This document shows, piece after piece, positions 28,442 to 39,297 of a DNA stretch of 64,000 bases (position 1 is its first letter; every line of letters begins with the position of its first letter). The stretch covers positions 1-64,000 of the forward strand of contig CAIXRH010000014.1 of assembly GCA_903921785.1 (NCBI GenBank), written 5' to 3'. Source of the stretch: an uncultured Pseudomonadota bacterium (GTDB lineage: Bacteria; Myxococcota_A; UBA796; SXON01). A program made the translations under genes and the position numbers. Below the pieces are notes generated by a model. That model made no database searches, had not been told where the DNA came from, and saw nothing but the letters and a program-made list of their open reading frames with translations.

Positions 28442-29500
28442 TCAGCCCTGGCTTCGCCGCACCCGGATGCGCGGGCCGTCGTCGAGCGGGCGGAGCTGGC
28501 CGATCGGCGCCGCGGCCAACGCCCCTCGCTCCTTCAGCCGGGCCACCACCGCGTCGACCTGCGCTTCCGGCACCGCGAGCACCATGCCGCCCGAGGTCTG
28601 GGGATCGGCGAGGATCAGCTTCGCGAGGGGATCGAGGTCGTCGTCCCACGCCGCCGAGGGCCCGTAGTAGGCGAGGTTTCGCCCGGTGGCCCCGGGGACC
28701 ACCCCCGCCGCGATGCTCGCGTGCGCCCCGGCCATGAGCGGCACTCGGTCGAACCACAGGTCGAGCCCCAGGTTCGAGCCGGCGGCCACCTCATGGGTGT
28801 GCCCGAGCACGCCGAAGCCGGTGACGTCCGTGGCACACCGTAGCCCCGCCTCCACCGCGACCTCACTGGGGATCCGGTTGAGAAAGGTTGCCACCCGCAC
28901 CAGCTCTGCGTAGTCCGCCTCGGAGATGGAGCCGCGCTTCACCGCGCTGGCGAGCGAGCCGCTGCCCACCGGCTTGGTGAGGATCAGCACGTCGCCCGCC
29001 GCCCCCCGGTCATTCCGCAGGATCCGATCGGGGTGCACGACGCCCGTGACCGAGAGCCCGAACTTCATCTCTTCGTCGTCGATGCTGTGGCCGCCAGCGA
29101 TCGGGATCCCCGCCTCCGTACAGATCTCCGCCCCGCCCGCCAGCACCTCGCCCATCACCTCCGGCGCGATCTTCTTGAGCGGGAGCCCCACGATGGCGAG
29201 GGCCAGGATGGGTCGGCCGCCCATGGCGTACACGTCCGAGATGGAGTTCGCCGCCGCAATCCTTCCGTAGTCCCGCGGGTCGTCGACCACGGGCATGAAA
29301 AAGTCCAGCGTCTGCACGACGGCAAGGTCGTCGCGCAGCCGGTAGACAGCCGCGTCGTCGCTGGAGGCGATCCCCACGAGGAGCTCGGGGGGCACCATCC
29401 GCGGCAATTTGGCGAGCATACGTTCCAGGTCCGCCGGACCCAGCTTGCACCCTCACCCACCGCCGTGGCTGTACTGGGTGAGGCGGATGCGATCCGGCAT
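28442..29500 (-). CDS. selD: Selenide, water dikinase, selenocysteine-containing form (in-frame TGA at 29453..29455)
   Basis: Reading through TGA from ATG at 29500 gives MPDRIRLTQYSHGGG-U-GCKLGPADLERMLAKLPRMVPPELLVGIASSDDAAVYRL..., the SelD catalytic GGGU/C-GCK motif. The ORF track starts only at 29419. Confidence 0.93.
29425..29443 (-). promoter_or_regulatory. Candidate bacterial SECIS hairpin downstream of the selD UGA
   Basis: RNA CUGGGUCC-GGC-GGACCUGG forms an 8-bp stem (two G-U pairs) starting 10 nt after UGA, GG-containing apical loop. Confidence 0.6.
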
Positions 29501-29528
29501 GGGTGACCCCGAGGAAAGAGACGAGAAC

Positions 29529-30866
29529 CTAACCGGAAGCGGCCTCGGCCCGCGCGCCGTCTGCGCCGAGCACTTCGCTGACCGCCGCGGCCACCGCCGC
29601 GACCAGCTGGTCGAGGGCCGCGTCGTCGATCACCAGGGGCGGCATCACCACCACCGTGTCGCCGAGGTTGCGGATGATCGCGCCGTGGCGCCGGGCCGCG
29701 AGCGAGACCCGGTGCCCGAACCGGCCGACGGCTGGCAACGGACGACCACCGGGAGCCGTCAACAGGATCGCGCCCATCATCCCCACCCGGCGCACCTCGG
29801 TGACACATGGGTGATGTATCGCCCGAAGCGCGGCGTCGAGGCGGAGTCCGGCGCGTTGAGCGCGCTCGAGGATCGCCTCGTCCCGATACACGTCGAGCGT
29901 GGCGTTGGCCACCGCCACCGCGAGCGGATTCCCGGTATAGGTATGCCCGTGGTAGAACGTACGGTGCGCCGAGTACGGTCCTCGGAAACATCCGTATACT
30001 GTTTCACTCGTCAGGGTGGCGGCGAGCGGTAGATAGCCGCCCGTGATCGCCTTGGCGAGGCAGAGGAAGTCAGGACGGATCCCCGCCGCCTCACAGGCGA
30101 ACATCGGCCCGCTGCGGCCGAAGCCGGTGGCCACCTCGTCCACGACCAGCCAAGCCCCGGCTGCGCGGGCCAGGCGGGCCAATTCGCGCAAGAAGCCCAC
30201 GCTGTGGGTCCGCATGCCCGCGGCACCCTGAACGAGCGGTTCCACGACCAGCGCAGCGATCTCCTCCCCGTGTTCGGCGAACAGCGCACGCGCCTGGGCG
30301 AGGCACCGGGCTTCCTCCGCAGGGTCCGACCGCTCGGGGCTCTCCACGCGCAGGGCAGAGAACAACAACGGGCGGTAGATCCCATGGAACAGGTCAATGC
30401 CCCCCAGTGATACACTGCCGACTGTATCACCGTGATACGCCTCAGAGAGCGCGGCGAACCGGGTGCGTCGCGTCTCGCCCAGCTGCTGCTTTCCCTGGAA
30501 GGCCATCTTCAACGCCACCTCCACCGCGGTGGAGCCCGAATCGCTGTAGAACACCCGGTCGAGGCCGGTGAGCGCGCAGAGCCGCTCCGCGTGCTCGATC
30601 GCGCCCGGGTGGGTGAGCCCGAGCATCGTGGTGTGGGCGATCCGCCCCGCCTGCTCGGCCAGGGCGGCGTCCAACCGAGGGTGCCGGTGCCCGAGCACGT
30701 TGCACCACAACGAGGAGGTGCCGTCGACGTAGCGCCGCCCCGCCGTGTCGATGAGCCAGACGCCCTCGCCCCGCTCGATGACCAGGTTTTCCTCCTGCTT
30801 CTCCCACTCGTCCGCCTGGGTGAAGGGGTGCCAGAGGGAAGCGTAGTCGCGCCGAAGCCAGTCCAT
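29529..30866 (-). CDS. bioA: Adenosylmethionine-8-amino-7-oxononanoate aminotransferase
   Basis: WHPFTQADEW, DGTSSLWCNVLGHRHPRLD, SEAYHGDTVGSVSLGGIDLFH, VDEVATGFGRSGPMFACE, CLAKAITGGYLPLAATL. Confidence 0.95.
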   Translation of the reverse strand: MDWLRRDYASLWHPFTQADEWEKQEENLVIERGEGVWLIDTAGRRYVDGTSSLWCNVLGHRHPRLDAALAEQAGRIAHTTMLGLTHPGAIEHAERLCALTGLDRVFYSDSGSTAVEVALKMAFQGKQQLGETRRTRFAALSEAYHGDTVGSVSLGGIDLFHGIYRPLLFSALRVESPERSDPAEEARCLAQARALFAEHGEEIAALVVEPLVQGAAGMRTHSVGFLRELARLARAAGAWLVVDEVATGFGRSGPMFACEAAGIRPDFLCLAKAITGGYLPLAATLTSETVYGCFRGPYSAHRTFYHGHTYTGNPLAVAVANATLDVYRDEAILERAQRAGLRLDAALRAIHHPCVTEVRRVGMMGAILLTAPGGRPLPAVGRFGHRVSLAARRHGAIIRNLGDTVVVMPPLVIDDAALDQLVAAVAAAVSEVLGADGARAEAASG

Positions 30867-30918
30867 CGCCGCGCGCTAACCCACGCGCCCGGACCCGCCG
30901 GGGCGATACGCTGCGACC

Positions 30919-31902
30919 ATGGTGCTGTTCTTCCTCGCTTGTGAGCCGGATGACCCCGCGCCCGCCCCGATGGACCCCACGGTGGAGGGGCCGTACGGCG
31001 TGGGACGGAAGACCGCCGCACTCGACGATGATCGGGGCGGCACCCTGACGGTTGACGTGTGGTACCCGGCGGACGTGAGCGGCGAGCCCGACCCCTACGC
31101 GCCGACCGTCTTCACCGGCCTCGCGCGCATCGGCGCGCCGCGGGTCGAGGGGGAGTTCCCCCTGGTGGTGTTCTCCCACGGCAACGGGGGCATCCGCTTC
31201 CAGAGCTTCTTCCTGACCGAGTGGCTCGCCTCCCACGGGTTCGTCGTGGTCGCGCCGGACCATCCGCACAACACCGCCTTCGACTACGACGACAGCGTGC
31301 TCGACGAGGTGATGGCGCGCCGCCCCGGCGATGTCTCGCGTGCCGCCGACTACGCGATCGAGAGCTACGGCACGGAGGAGCAGTACCTGGTCATGGGGCA
31401 CTCCTTCGGCGGATGGACCACCCTCGCCGTCGCCGGTGGCACGTTGGACTTCACGTGGATGGACCAGTGGTGTGCGGACGGCGGCGTCGGCGAGCTCTGC
31501 GGGATCGACCACCCGACGGAAACCATCGCCGACCAGCCCGACCCGCGGGCCTACGGCGGGGTCGCGATGGCCCCCTGTGGCTGGTACAGCTTCGGTGAGA
31601 GCGGCCTGGCCAACGAGACGGGGGTGGCGGTGATGGCCGGAGAGAAGGACACAACCTGCCCGCTGGAGGGCGAAGCGAAGCCTACGGTGGAGCGGCTCGG
31701 TGCCCCCACCGCCCTCTACACCGTGGCCGGCGGAGGTCACTTCGTGTTCTCCATCCTGTGCGACCTCGGCCCGATCCAGGAAGAATGTGGCGATCCCACC
31801 TACGCCAGCACCGAGGAGGCACAGCCCGGCATCGCCGCGTGGGCCACCGCCTGGGCGCTCCGCCGCTGGACCGGAGACGAAGCGTACGACGCCTGGCTCT
31901 GA
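30919..31902 (+). CDS. Alpha/beta hydrolase (dienelactone/PAF-acetylhydrolase-like), lipoprotein-like
   Basis: [49 protein letters not shown] (GxSxG), GGGHFVFS. Confidence 0.85.
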   Translation: MVLFFLACEPDDPAPAPMDPTVEGPYGVGRKTAALDDDRGGTLTVDVWYPADVSGEPDPYAPTVFTGLARIGAPRVEGEFPLVVFSHGNGGIRFQSFFLTEWLASHGFVVVAPDHPHNTAFDYDDSVLDEVMARRPGDVSRAADYAIESYGTEEQYLVMGHSFGGWTTLAVAGGTLDFTWMDQWCADGGVGELCGIDHPTETIADQPDPRAYGGVAMAPCGWYSFGESGLANETGVAVMAGEKDTTCPLEGEAKPTVERLGAPTALYTVAGGGHFVFSILCDLGPIQEECGDPTYASTEEAQPGIAAWATAWALRRWTGDEAYDAWL

Positions 31903-32069
31903 ACCGCGGGGATGGGCGCCGGGGGAGCCACTCCGCCCGCCTCGCCATTCTCGCCGACCAGGGCGGCTCGACCGCCGACGGGTCCGGGGGGCAAGGCGGT
32001 GGGGCGCCACCAGCCCCTCGACATGCCAACGCCAACCTGCGCAGGTTAGCCACGCCGTCCGGAGCGCCC

Positions 32070-32714
32070 ATGCCCCCCATCGTCTCCCCCAGCATCCTCA
32101 GCGCCGACTTCTCCCGCCTCGGCGCCGAGCTCGAGAGCGTGCGCTCCGCCGACTGGATCCACGTCGACGTGATGGACGGGCGCTTCGTGCCCAACCTCAC
32201 GATCGGTCCGCTGGTCGTGGAGGCCGCCCGCCGGTCCACCACGCTGCCGCTGGACGTGCACCTGATGATCGTCGAGCCCGACAAGTACATCGAGGACTTC
32301 CGCAAGGCGGGAGCGGACTGGATCACGGTGCACGCCGAAGCGTGCCCCCACCTCGACCGGAGCCTCCAGGCCATCCGCGCGACCGGCGCCAAGGCGGGCG
32401 TCGCCCTGAACCCGCACACGCCGGAGTCGGTGCTCGACTACGTGCTCGAGGTCACCGATCTCGTGCTGGTGATGAGCGTGAACCCCGGGTTTGGCGGCCA
32501 GTCGCTCATCGATCGGGTGTTCCCCAAGATCGAGCGCCTCCGCCGCCGGATCGACGGCCAGGGCCTCCGCACGCTCATCGAGGTGGACGGCGGCGTGAAA
32601 CCGTCGAACGCCCGGCGCTTCGTGGAAGCCGGCGCCCACGCCCTGGTGGCCGGCTCTGCGGTGTTCGGCGCGCCGGACCGCGCGGCTGCGATCCGGGCGA
32701 TCCGCGAGGCGTGA
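32070..32714 (+). CDS. rpe: Ribulose-phosphate 3-epimerase
   Basis: [74 protein letters not shown]. Confidence 0.97.
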   Translation: MPPIVSPSILSADFSRLGAELESVRSADWIHVDVMDGRFVPNLTIGPLVVEAARRSTTLPLDVHLMIVEPDKYIEDFRKAGADWITVHAEACPHLDRSLQAIRATGAKAGVALNPHTPESVLDYVLEVTDLVLVMSVNPGFGGQSLIDRVFPKIERLRRRIDGQGLRTLIEVDGGVKPSNARRFVEAGAHALVAGSAVFGAPDRAAAIRAIREA

Positions 32715-32724
32715 GCCCTGGCGA

Positions 32725-33105
32725 TCAGAGGACGATCTGATCGTCCGCGAGGCCTGCCCGCACCACCGCGGCGAGCTCCCGCTCCAACGACTCCGGATCC
32801 AAGGCGTTCTGGAGCACGAGGATGTCCCCGAGCCGCGGCGTCTGGCGGCGCTGATCGATCAAGAGGTGGTCGACGTCGGCGGCGGTGAGGTAGCCCAGCG
32901 CAACGGCCACAGTGCCGAACGGCTCCTTGGACTCCGTCTGCTTCGAGAGAACCTCCAGCACCTGCCGGACGCTCATCTTGCGCTCACGCAGCGCCAATTG
33001 GCCGATTCGCGGTCGGCGCTGCTCCTGGAAATCCAGGGCGTCGATGAGCTGCTCGGGGCTGATGAGGCCCTGGCGGATGAGGTGTAGGCCAAGGGTCAAG
33101 CGCAT
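32725..33105 (-). CDS. Small GspE/PilB N-terminal-domain-like (MshEN-like) protein linked to cheA
   Basis: LGLHLIRQGLISPEQLIDALDFQEQRRPRIGQLAL... two half-repeats; overlaps the cheA stop. Confidence 0.55.
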   Translation of the reverse strand: MRLTLGLHLIRQGLISPEQLIDALDFQEQRRPRIGQLALRERKMSVRQVLEVLSKQTESKEPFGTVAVALGYLTAADVDHLLIDQRRQTPRLGDILVLQNALDPESLERELAAVVRAGLADDQIVL

Positions 33106-34799
33106 GGATACTCCGTGGAGGGGAACGTCCGGACCAGCTCGGCCAGCCCGACCGGATCGACGATTAACCCGACTCGGCCGTCTCCGAGGATCGCCGCCCC
33201 GGAGACGCCGTCCAACGGACCGAGGTCCGTGCCGATCGACTTCGCGACCACCTGTTGCTGGCCGAGGAGCTCGTCCACCTGCAGCGCATACGGTTCGCTC
33301 CCCGCGCGAAGGATGACCACAAGCCGCGCCCCCTCCGCGCTCTCCGGATTCCCAAACAAGCGAGACAGCCGATACACGGGCAGCACCCGCTCGCGAAGTC
33401 GCAGCATCTCGCCACGCCCCCAGAGCGTGAACAGGTCGCCTGCGGCGGGCTGCGCCACCGTCTCGATGCTCGAGGTGGGGATGACGTACCGCTGCTCGCC
33501 GGAGCGCACCAGCATGCCATCCAGGATCGCGAGTGTGAGCGGCAACGTGATGGTGAAGGTGGAGCCCTGTCCCACGACGGAGCGGATCTCCACCCGCCCC
33601 TTGAGCGTCTCCACGTTCCGACGGACGACGTCCATCCCGACCCCTCGCCCGCTGAGATCGGTCACGGTCTCGGCGGTGGAGAAGCCGGGGAGGAAGATGA
33701 GCTCGAGCGACTCCTTCTCGGAGAGCACCGCGTCGGCGGCGATGAGCCCCCGACTCACGGCCTTCGCGCGGATGCGCTCGGGGTCCATGCCCCGACCATC
33801 GTCGCTGAGCTCGACGATCACGGCGCCGCCCTCCTGGTAGGCCGCCAGCCGAACCGTGCCCGCCTCCGGCTTGCCCGCGGCCAGCCGCACCTCCGGCGAC
33901 TCAAGGCCGTGGTCGATCGCGTTTCGGAGCATGTGCACCAGCGGATCGCCCAGCGCCTCGACCACGTTCCGGTCGAGCTCTGTCTCTTCCCCGGAGCTGA
34001 CGAACTCCACCGGGCGGCGCACACGGTGGGCCGTGTCCCGCACCACGCGGTGTGCACGTTGGAACAGCTGCTTGAGCGGGACCATGCGCAAGGACATGGC
34101 CAGGCTCTGGAGCTGGCGCACGATGCCGATCTGCTGCTCGATGTCCCGCCCGAAGCCAGTGTCAAGCCCCGTCGAGCGCTGCATGCCCTGCATCACGATC
34201 GACGAAGCGATGACCAGCTCGCTGACCATGTCGACCATCCGGTCGAGACGGTCGGTACGGACGCGGACCCAGGCATCGGCGGCGGCGGCCGCGTTCGGAG
34301 ACGCCGCGGGGGTCCCCGGCTCGATGGCCGCCTCTTGCGTCGAGGGGCGGGCAGCCACCAATGGGGCCGCCAACGGCTGATCCTCGAGGGTGAGCACCAA
34401 CAGTCGAGTCTCGATCGCTTCCAGGTCTCCCGGCAACTCAGCCGGGCGGCCCTGCGCGGCCGCCCCGGTCGCTTCCACCAGGAGCCGGAGCCCGTCGAGC
34501 GCGGCGATGCAGGCGTTCGCTCTCTCTCCAGCGAAGGTCATCTCCCCCGCGCGGATCCTCGAGAGCAGGGACTCGGCCTTGTGGGCGAGCGAGACCAGCG
34601 CGTCCAGACCGAGGAACCCGGCGACCCCCTTGATCGTGTGAAACGCCCGGAAGACCGCACCGATCGCCGCTGCATCGTCGGGGCGCTGCTCCAAGGCGAG
34701 GAGGTTGGTCTCGGCGGTGGCCACCTGCTCCGCCGCCTCGACGAGGAACTCGGACAGGAGCTCCATGTCGGTGTCGGCGGGAAGTGTGAGGCTGGCCAT
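33096..34799 (-). CDS. cheA: Chemotaxis histidine kinase CheA (first copy)
   Basis: HPt FHTIKGVAGFLGL; DPLVHMLRNAIDHGLESPEVR; DDGRGMDPERIRAKA; GRGVGMDVVRRNVETLKGRVEI; CheW-like C-terminus. Confidence 0.96.
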   Translation of the reverse strand: MASLTLPADTDMELLSEFLVEAAEQVATAETNLLALEQRPDDAAAIGAVFRAFHTIKGVAGFLGLDALVSLAHKAESLLSRIRAGEMTFAGERANACIAALDGLRLLVEATGAAAQGRPAELPGDLEAIETRLLVLTLEDQPLAAPLVAARPSTQEAAIEPGTPAASPNAAAAADAWVRVRTDRLDRMVDMVSELVIASSIVMQGMQRSTGLDTGFGRDIEQQIGIVRQLQSLAMSLRMVPLKQLFQRAHRVVRDTAHRVRRPVEFVSSGEETELDRNVVEALGDPLVHMLRNAIDHGLESPEVRLAAGKPEAGTVRLAAYQEGGAVIVELSDDGRGMDPERIRAKAVSRGLIAADAVLSEKESLELIFLPGFSTAETVTDLSGRGVGMDVVRRNVETLKGRVEIRSVVGQGSTFTITLPLTLAILDGMLVRSGEQRYVIPTSSIETVAQPAAGDLFTLWGRGEMLRLRERVLPVYRLSRLFGNPESAEGARLVVILRAGSEPYALQVDELLGQQQVVAKSIGTDLGPLDGVSGAAILGDGRVGLIVDPVGLAELVRTFPSTEYPCA

Positions 34800-34905
34800 G
34801 GCGGTGCCTCCGCATCGGATCGCGCCCCGCGCACTTGAGGGTGTTCTCGGCGGATCTCGATCGGCCAACGCCGGGCCTCCCCTACAGTCCGGCAGGGAAT
34901 TGCCG

Positions 34906-35190
34906 ATGGGGTGGGGCACCATGGCGTCAGCCCCGCTCGCACCTGTCGGCCACCTCGGAACGGAGGCCGCCCTCGACCTCCTCGCCGAAGCACGCGCCGT
35001 GGTCCTGGAAGGGGGGGATGTCACCGTTTCCCTCGCTGCGGTCGATGACCTCGGCGGGGCCTGCGCGCAGGTCCTCGTCTCCCTCTCCCGCACGCTCGAG
35101 CGCCGCGGCAACCACCTCCACCTCGTCGACGTGCCGCCCGGGATCGCCCCGATTCTCGGCTGGTGTGGCCTCCCCGCATCTGGAGCCTGA
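34906..35190 (+). CDS. STAS-domain-like protein
   Basis: VTVSLAAVDDLGGACAQVLVSLSRTLERRGNHLHLVDVPPGIAPILGWCGL; start at 34906 or 34921. Confidence 0.65.
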   Translation: MGWGTMASAPLAPVGHLGTEAALDLLAEARAVVLEGGDVTVSLAAVDDLGGACAQVLVSLSRTLERRGNHLHLVDVPPGIAPILGWCGLPASGA

Positions 35191-35556
35191 ATGGGCAAGA
35201 CCGTCCTCGTCCTCGATGACTCTGCGAGCGTTCGCCGTCTCGTTGTCGCCACCCTCCAAGGGGCCGGCTACTCCGTCGTGGAAGGCGAGCATGGCGCCGA
35301 GGGGCTCGCCGCGCTCGACCGCTCCGCCGTAGACGCCATCGTCACCGACCTGAACATGCCGGTGATGAACGGGCTGGACTTCGTCCGCGCCGCTCGGCGC
35401 CGACCCGCCAATCGGTTCACGCCCATCCTGATGCTCACCACCGAGACCGGAGAGGCCAAGAAGCAGGAAGGCCGGGCCGCCGGATGTACCGGCTGGATCA
35501 ACAAGCCCGTGTCGCCGCCCACGCTGTTGCAGGTCCTGGCCCGGGCGGTGCCGTGA
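35191..35556 (+). CDS. cheY: Response regulator, CheY-like
   Basis: TVLVLDDSASVRRLVVATLQGAGY, DAIVTDLNMPVMNGLDFVRAAR, ILMLTTE, GWINKPVSPPTL. Confidence 0.95.
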   Translation: MGKTVLVLDDSASVRRLVVATLQGAGYSVVEGEHGAEGLAALDRSAVDAIVTDLNMPVMNGLDFVRAARRRPANRFTPILMLTTETGEAKKQEGRAAGCTGWINKPVSPPTLLQVLARAVP

Positions 35557-37562
35557 CCGAGGGGTCCCCGCTCGATCTCAGCCGCTTCCTCCCCCTGTTC
35601 TTCGAGGAGGCGGAGGAGCACCTCGAGGTGCTCGAGCGCGGCTTGATGGCGGCGGAGTCCGGCGCCGACCCGCGCCCGTTCATCGACGACTGCTTCCGGG
35701 CCGCCCACTCGCTCAAGGGCTCGGCGGGGAGCCTCGGCCTCCACATCGTCGTGGGCCACACCCACGTCCTGGAGACCGAGCTCGACGCCGTTCGCGGCGG
35801 GGCCCGCCCGCTCGACCGGGCCCTCGCCGGACACCTCCTCGTGGGGGTGGACCTGCTCCGGCGGGTCCTCGATTCGCTCACGGCCGGCGGAGACGGACAG
35901 GTGGAGGGCGCCGCCGAGTGGACTCACGGGGCCGTCTCCGGAGCCGTGAGCCCGGTGGAAGCCCGCCCCGAAGCGGCAAGGGGCGGGCTGCGCCTGCGCC
36001 TGTCGACGCACGCGGACACGTTCCGATGCGGCCTCGACCCCCTGCCCCTCCTCCGCGACCTGGACATGCTCGCGGGCGTCGTGCGCGCCGAGCTCGCCGC
36101 CATCCCGGAGCTCGACGAGCTCGATCCGACGACCTGTCACCTGACCTGGACCCTCGGCCTCGCCGAGTCTCCTCCGCCGGAGATGGTCGACGAGCTGTTT
36201 GGCTTCGCAGACCATCTGTTCACGGTGGAACATCTGCCCGACGTCGCAGACGTGCCCCAGGCCGTGGCAACGCCAGCCGTTTCTGTGGCCCCGGGGCCCG
36301 CCCACGTCGCCGCGCCGGCGCCGCGTCCCGAACGCGCAACACTCCGGATCGCGACGGAGAAGGTCGACCGATTGGTCGACCTCGTCGGCGAGCTGGTGAT
36401 CTCCCAGGCGATCCTCGGCGAGGTGCTCCACGAGCTGGGGCAAGCCGCCAGCGAGCGCGTGCAGAGCGCATTCGCAACCTTGGAGCGCAACACTCGCGAG
36501 GTTCAGGAGCGCGCGATGGGCATCCGGATGCTCCCAGTCGCCATGGCGTTCGACCGGCTGCCTCGGTTGGTCCGCGACCTCGGCGAGCGCCTCGGCAAGC
36601 GCATGGGGGTGGTGATCGAAGGGGAGGAGACGGAGCTCGACCGGAGCGTGCTCGAGCACCTCACTGACCCCCTCACCCACCTCATCCGCAACTGCGCCGA
36701 CCACGGCATCGAGCCGGCCGCCGATCGCGAAGCGGCCGGAAAACCCCCGGTCGGCACCGTGCTGGTCCGCGCGATGCACCAGGGCTCCACGGTGATCATC
36801 GAGGTTTCCGACGACGGCCGCGGGCTCGACTACGCGCGCATCCGCACCCGCGCCGTGGAGCGGGGCATCCTCGGCGCCGAAGCCGCGCTCAGCGAAGCCG
36901 AGACGATCGAATTGCTCTTCGCTCCCGGCTTCTCCACCGCGGACACGGTCTCCGACGTCAGCGGTCGTGGCGTCGGGATGGACGTCGTCCGGCACAGCAT
37001 CGAGGCTCTCGGCGGGCGCGTGGCGATGTCCAGCAAGCTCGGCGAGGGCACCCGCGTACGGATGACCTTCCCGCTCACCCTCGCCATCGTGGAGGGGCTC
37101 TGCGTGCGCGTGGCCGACACCACCTACGTGGTGCCCATGGCGGCGATCACCAGCTCGTTCCGCCCGAACCCCCGCGATCTCAAGCCAGTGCTCGGCCGCG
37201 GAGAGCTGGTGATCTCGCAAGGCGTGCAGATGCCGCTCGTCCGGCTCTCCGAAGTGCTCTCCGGGCCACCGGGCGTCGAGGACCCGTGCCGCGGGCTCCT
37301 GGTCGTGGTCCAGCACGAGGCCGACCAGGCTGCCCTGTTGGTCGATGGGGTCATCGGGTCCACCCAGGCCGTCATCAAGAACCTCGAACGGAACTTCCAA
37401 CGGGTGGAGGGGGTGATGGGCGCCACCATCCTCGGCGACGGCCGCGTCGCGCTCGTCCTCGATGTCGCCGGCGTCCTCCGCCTGGCCCGCCGGCGCACCG
37501 GTTCTTCACGCGTTCGCACTTCTATCGCTCTCGGAGCCGCATCATGCACGGTCCAACCTTGA
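35553..37562 (+). CDS. cheA: Chemotaxis histidine kinase CheA (second copy)
   Basis: GTG start overlapping the cheY stop; AAHSLKGSAGSLGL HPt; DPLTHLIRNCADHGIEP; DDGRGLDYARIR; GRGVGMDVVRHSIEALGGRV. Confidence 0.95.
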   Translation: MTEGSPLDLSRFLPLFFEEAEEHLEVLERGLMAAESGADPRPFIDDCFRAAHSLKGSAGSLGLHIVVGHTHVLETELDAVRGGARPLDRALAGHLLVGVDLLRRVLDSLTAGGDGQVEGAAEWTHGAVSGAVSPVEARPEAARGGLRLRLSTHADTFRCGLDPLPLLRDLDMLAGVVRAELAAIPELDELDPTTCHLTWTLGLAESPPPEMVDELFGFADHLFTVEHLPDVADVPQAVATPAVSVAPGPAHVAAPAPRPERATLRIATEKVDRLVDLVGELVISQAILGEVLHELGQAASERVQSAFATLERNTREVQERAMGIRMLPVAMAFDRLPRLVRDLGERLGKRMGVVIEGEETELDRSVLEHLTDPLTHLIRNCADHGIEPAADREAAGKPPVGTVLVRAMHQGSTVIIEVSDDGRGLDYARIRTRAVERGILGAEAALSEAETIELLFAPGFSTADTVSDVSGRGVGMDVVRHSIEALGGRVAMSSKLGEGTRVRMTFPLTLAIVEGLCVRVADTTYVVPMAAITSSFRPNPRDLKPVLGRGELVISQGVQMPLVRLSEVLSGPPGVEDPCRGLLVVVQHEADQAALLVDGVIGSTQAVIKNLERNFQRVEGVMGATILGDGRVALVLDVAGVLRLARRRTGSSRVRTSIALGAASCTVQP

Positions 37563-38020
37563 CCTCCAACCAGCCGGCCGTGGCCGACATCCCCCGCCAA
37601 TGCCTCACGTTCGTGCTCGCCAAGGAAGAGTACGGCGTCGACATTCTCCGCGTGCAGGAGATCAAGGGGTTCACCGCGGTCACCCCGCTGCCGAACACCC
37701 CGCCGCACATCCGGGGGGTGATGAACCTCCGCGGGACCGTGGTGCCGGTGATCGATCTCCGCAGCCGCTTCGGCATGCCCGAGCACCCGTACGACAAGTT
37801 CACCGTCATCATCGTGCTCACGGTGGGGACCCGCGTGGTCGGTCTCGTGGTGGACGCGGTGAGCGACGTGCTGGAGATGGCCGACGTGGGCGTGGACGCG
37901 ACGCCCGACCTCGGCGCGGGCGTGGACACCTCGTTCCTCCGCGGGGTGTGCCGCTCGGGCGAACGGCTCGTCATGCTCCTGGACATCGACCAGGTCGTCG
38001 GCCTGGACACCGGGCGCTGA
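37544..38020 (+). CDS. cheW: Chemotaxis coupling protein CheW
   Basis: [59 protein letters not shown]. Confidence 0.96.
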   Translation: MHGPTLTSNQPAVADIPRQCLTFVLAKEEYGVDILRVQEIKGFTAVTPLPNTPPHIRGVMNLRGTVVPVIDLRSRFGMPEHPYDKFTVIIVLTVGTRVVGLVVDAVSDVLEMADVGVDATPDLGAGVDTSFLRGVCRSGERLVMLLDIDQVVGLDTGR

Positions 38021-38021
38021 C

Positions 38022-39296
38022 GTGTCCCTCTCGAGGCTGAACCTCGTGCAGCAGGCGCTCGTGGTCCACGGAGCCCAGGCGGTGGCGCTGATCGGCCTGG
38101 GCGCTTGGGTGGCGTCGCGTGCCGAGTCGGGCGGGATGGTCTTCCTGATTGGCACGGTCATCCTCGCGGTCCTCGGCCTCGCCAGCGCCACGTTGGTGGC
38201 CCACGGCTGCGCCCGGGTGCTGGAGCAGGCGGCGGCGGTGCTCGACGCCGCCCGGCAGCGGGACCTCCGGGGCCGCGTGCCCACCGAACGAACGGACGAG
38301 GCCGGGCGAATCGCCCGCGCGGTCGGCCACACGCTTGACGTCCTCTCGCGGGCCTTCGGCGAGGTCCGAGGCGCGGCGCAGCACCTCGGAAGCGCGGCCG
38401 GGAGCGTCACCGAGTGGGCGCGGGAGGCCGAGGAGGCCGCCGGCCAGCAGGCGATCGCGCTCGAGGCGGCGCTGCAGGGCATCGCCGAGGCGCGCGCGGG
38501 CGTGGTGTCGAACGCCGATCAGGCGCGACAGGCGCATCAACTGGCGCTGCGAAACCGCGAGATCGCCGAAAGTGGCGGCGTCGTGCTCCGCTCCACGGTT
38601 CGGGCGGTCACCGACATCGACGAAGCCAGCGCCCGCATCCGGGAGATCGTCACCACCATCGACGACATCGCCTTCCAGACCAACCTGCTCGCGCTCAACG
38701 CGGCGGTGGAAGCGGCCCGGGCCGGGGAAAACGGCCGGGGCTTCGCGGTCGTGGCCAGCGAAGTACGCAACCTCGCCCAACGGAGCGCGACCGCCGCGAG
38801 AGAGGCGAAGACCCTCATCGGACAGTCCGTCGAGCGCGCCCAGAACGGCGCTCGCCTCGCCGCGAAGGCGGGGGCCACCTTCGAGGAGGTCATCGCCAGC
38901 AGCCGTCGGGTCGCCGACATCGTCGCCGAGCTCTCGGCGGGGCTCACCGAGGAGGGCAGCACGCTCAACCGTGCCGACGCCGCCACGGCCGACGCCCTGG
39001 GTCGGGGGCGACAGTTGGCCGAGTCCGGCGCCCAGCTCGTGCTCCATGCGGACGCGCTGCGCTCCGCGGTCACGTCCTTGACCACCCTCGCCGACGCGTT
39101 CTCCGGCGTACAAGCCGTCGCCCCGCCGCTGGTGATGCCGACGCCGGTCGAAGACACCGGGGACTTCCTCCCCGAGCCCGCGCTCGCGCCCCTCGACGCT
39201 CCCGTGCCCGCTCCGCGCCGGGTGAGCAGCGACTCGGTCGACTTCGCCGGCATGCGCCCCACCCCACCCAGCGACGACGCCTTCGACGGCAATTGA
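38022..39296 (+). CDS. Methyl-accepting chemotaxis protein
   Basis: Hairpin-tip sequence [54 protein letters not shown]. Confidence 0.95.
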   Translation: MSLSRLNLVQQALVVHGAQAVALIGLGAWVASRAESGGMVFLIGTVILAVLGLASATLVAHGCARVLEQAAAVLDAARQRDLRGRVPTERTDEAGRIARAVGHTLDVLSRAFGEVRGAAQHLGSAAGSVTEWAREAEEAAGQQAIALEAALQGIAEARAGVVSNADQARQAHQLALRNREIAESGGVVLRSTVRAVTDIDEASARIREIVTTIDDIAFQTNLLALNAAVEAARAGENGRGFAVVASEVRNLAQRSATAAREAKTLIGQSVERAQNGARLAAKAGATFEEVIASSRRVADIVAELSAGLTEEGSTLNRADAATADALGRGRQLAESGAQLVLHADALRSAVTSLTTLADAFSGVQAVAPPLVMPTPVEDTGDFLPEPALAPLDAPVPAPRRVSSDSVDFAGMRPTPPSDDAFDGN

Positions 39297-39297
39297 C

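Noticed and set aside
30406-30438. Palindromic GTATCACCGTGATAC and neighbouring GTGATACAC in bioA
   Set aside because: Encodes the conserved BioA motif AYHGDTVGSVSLGG; palindrome explained by codons, no regulatory context.
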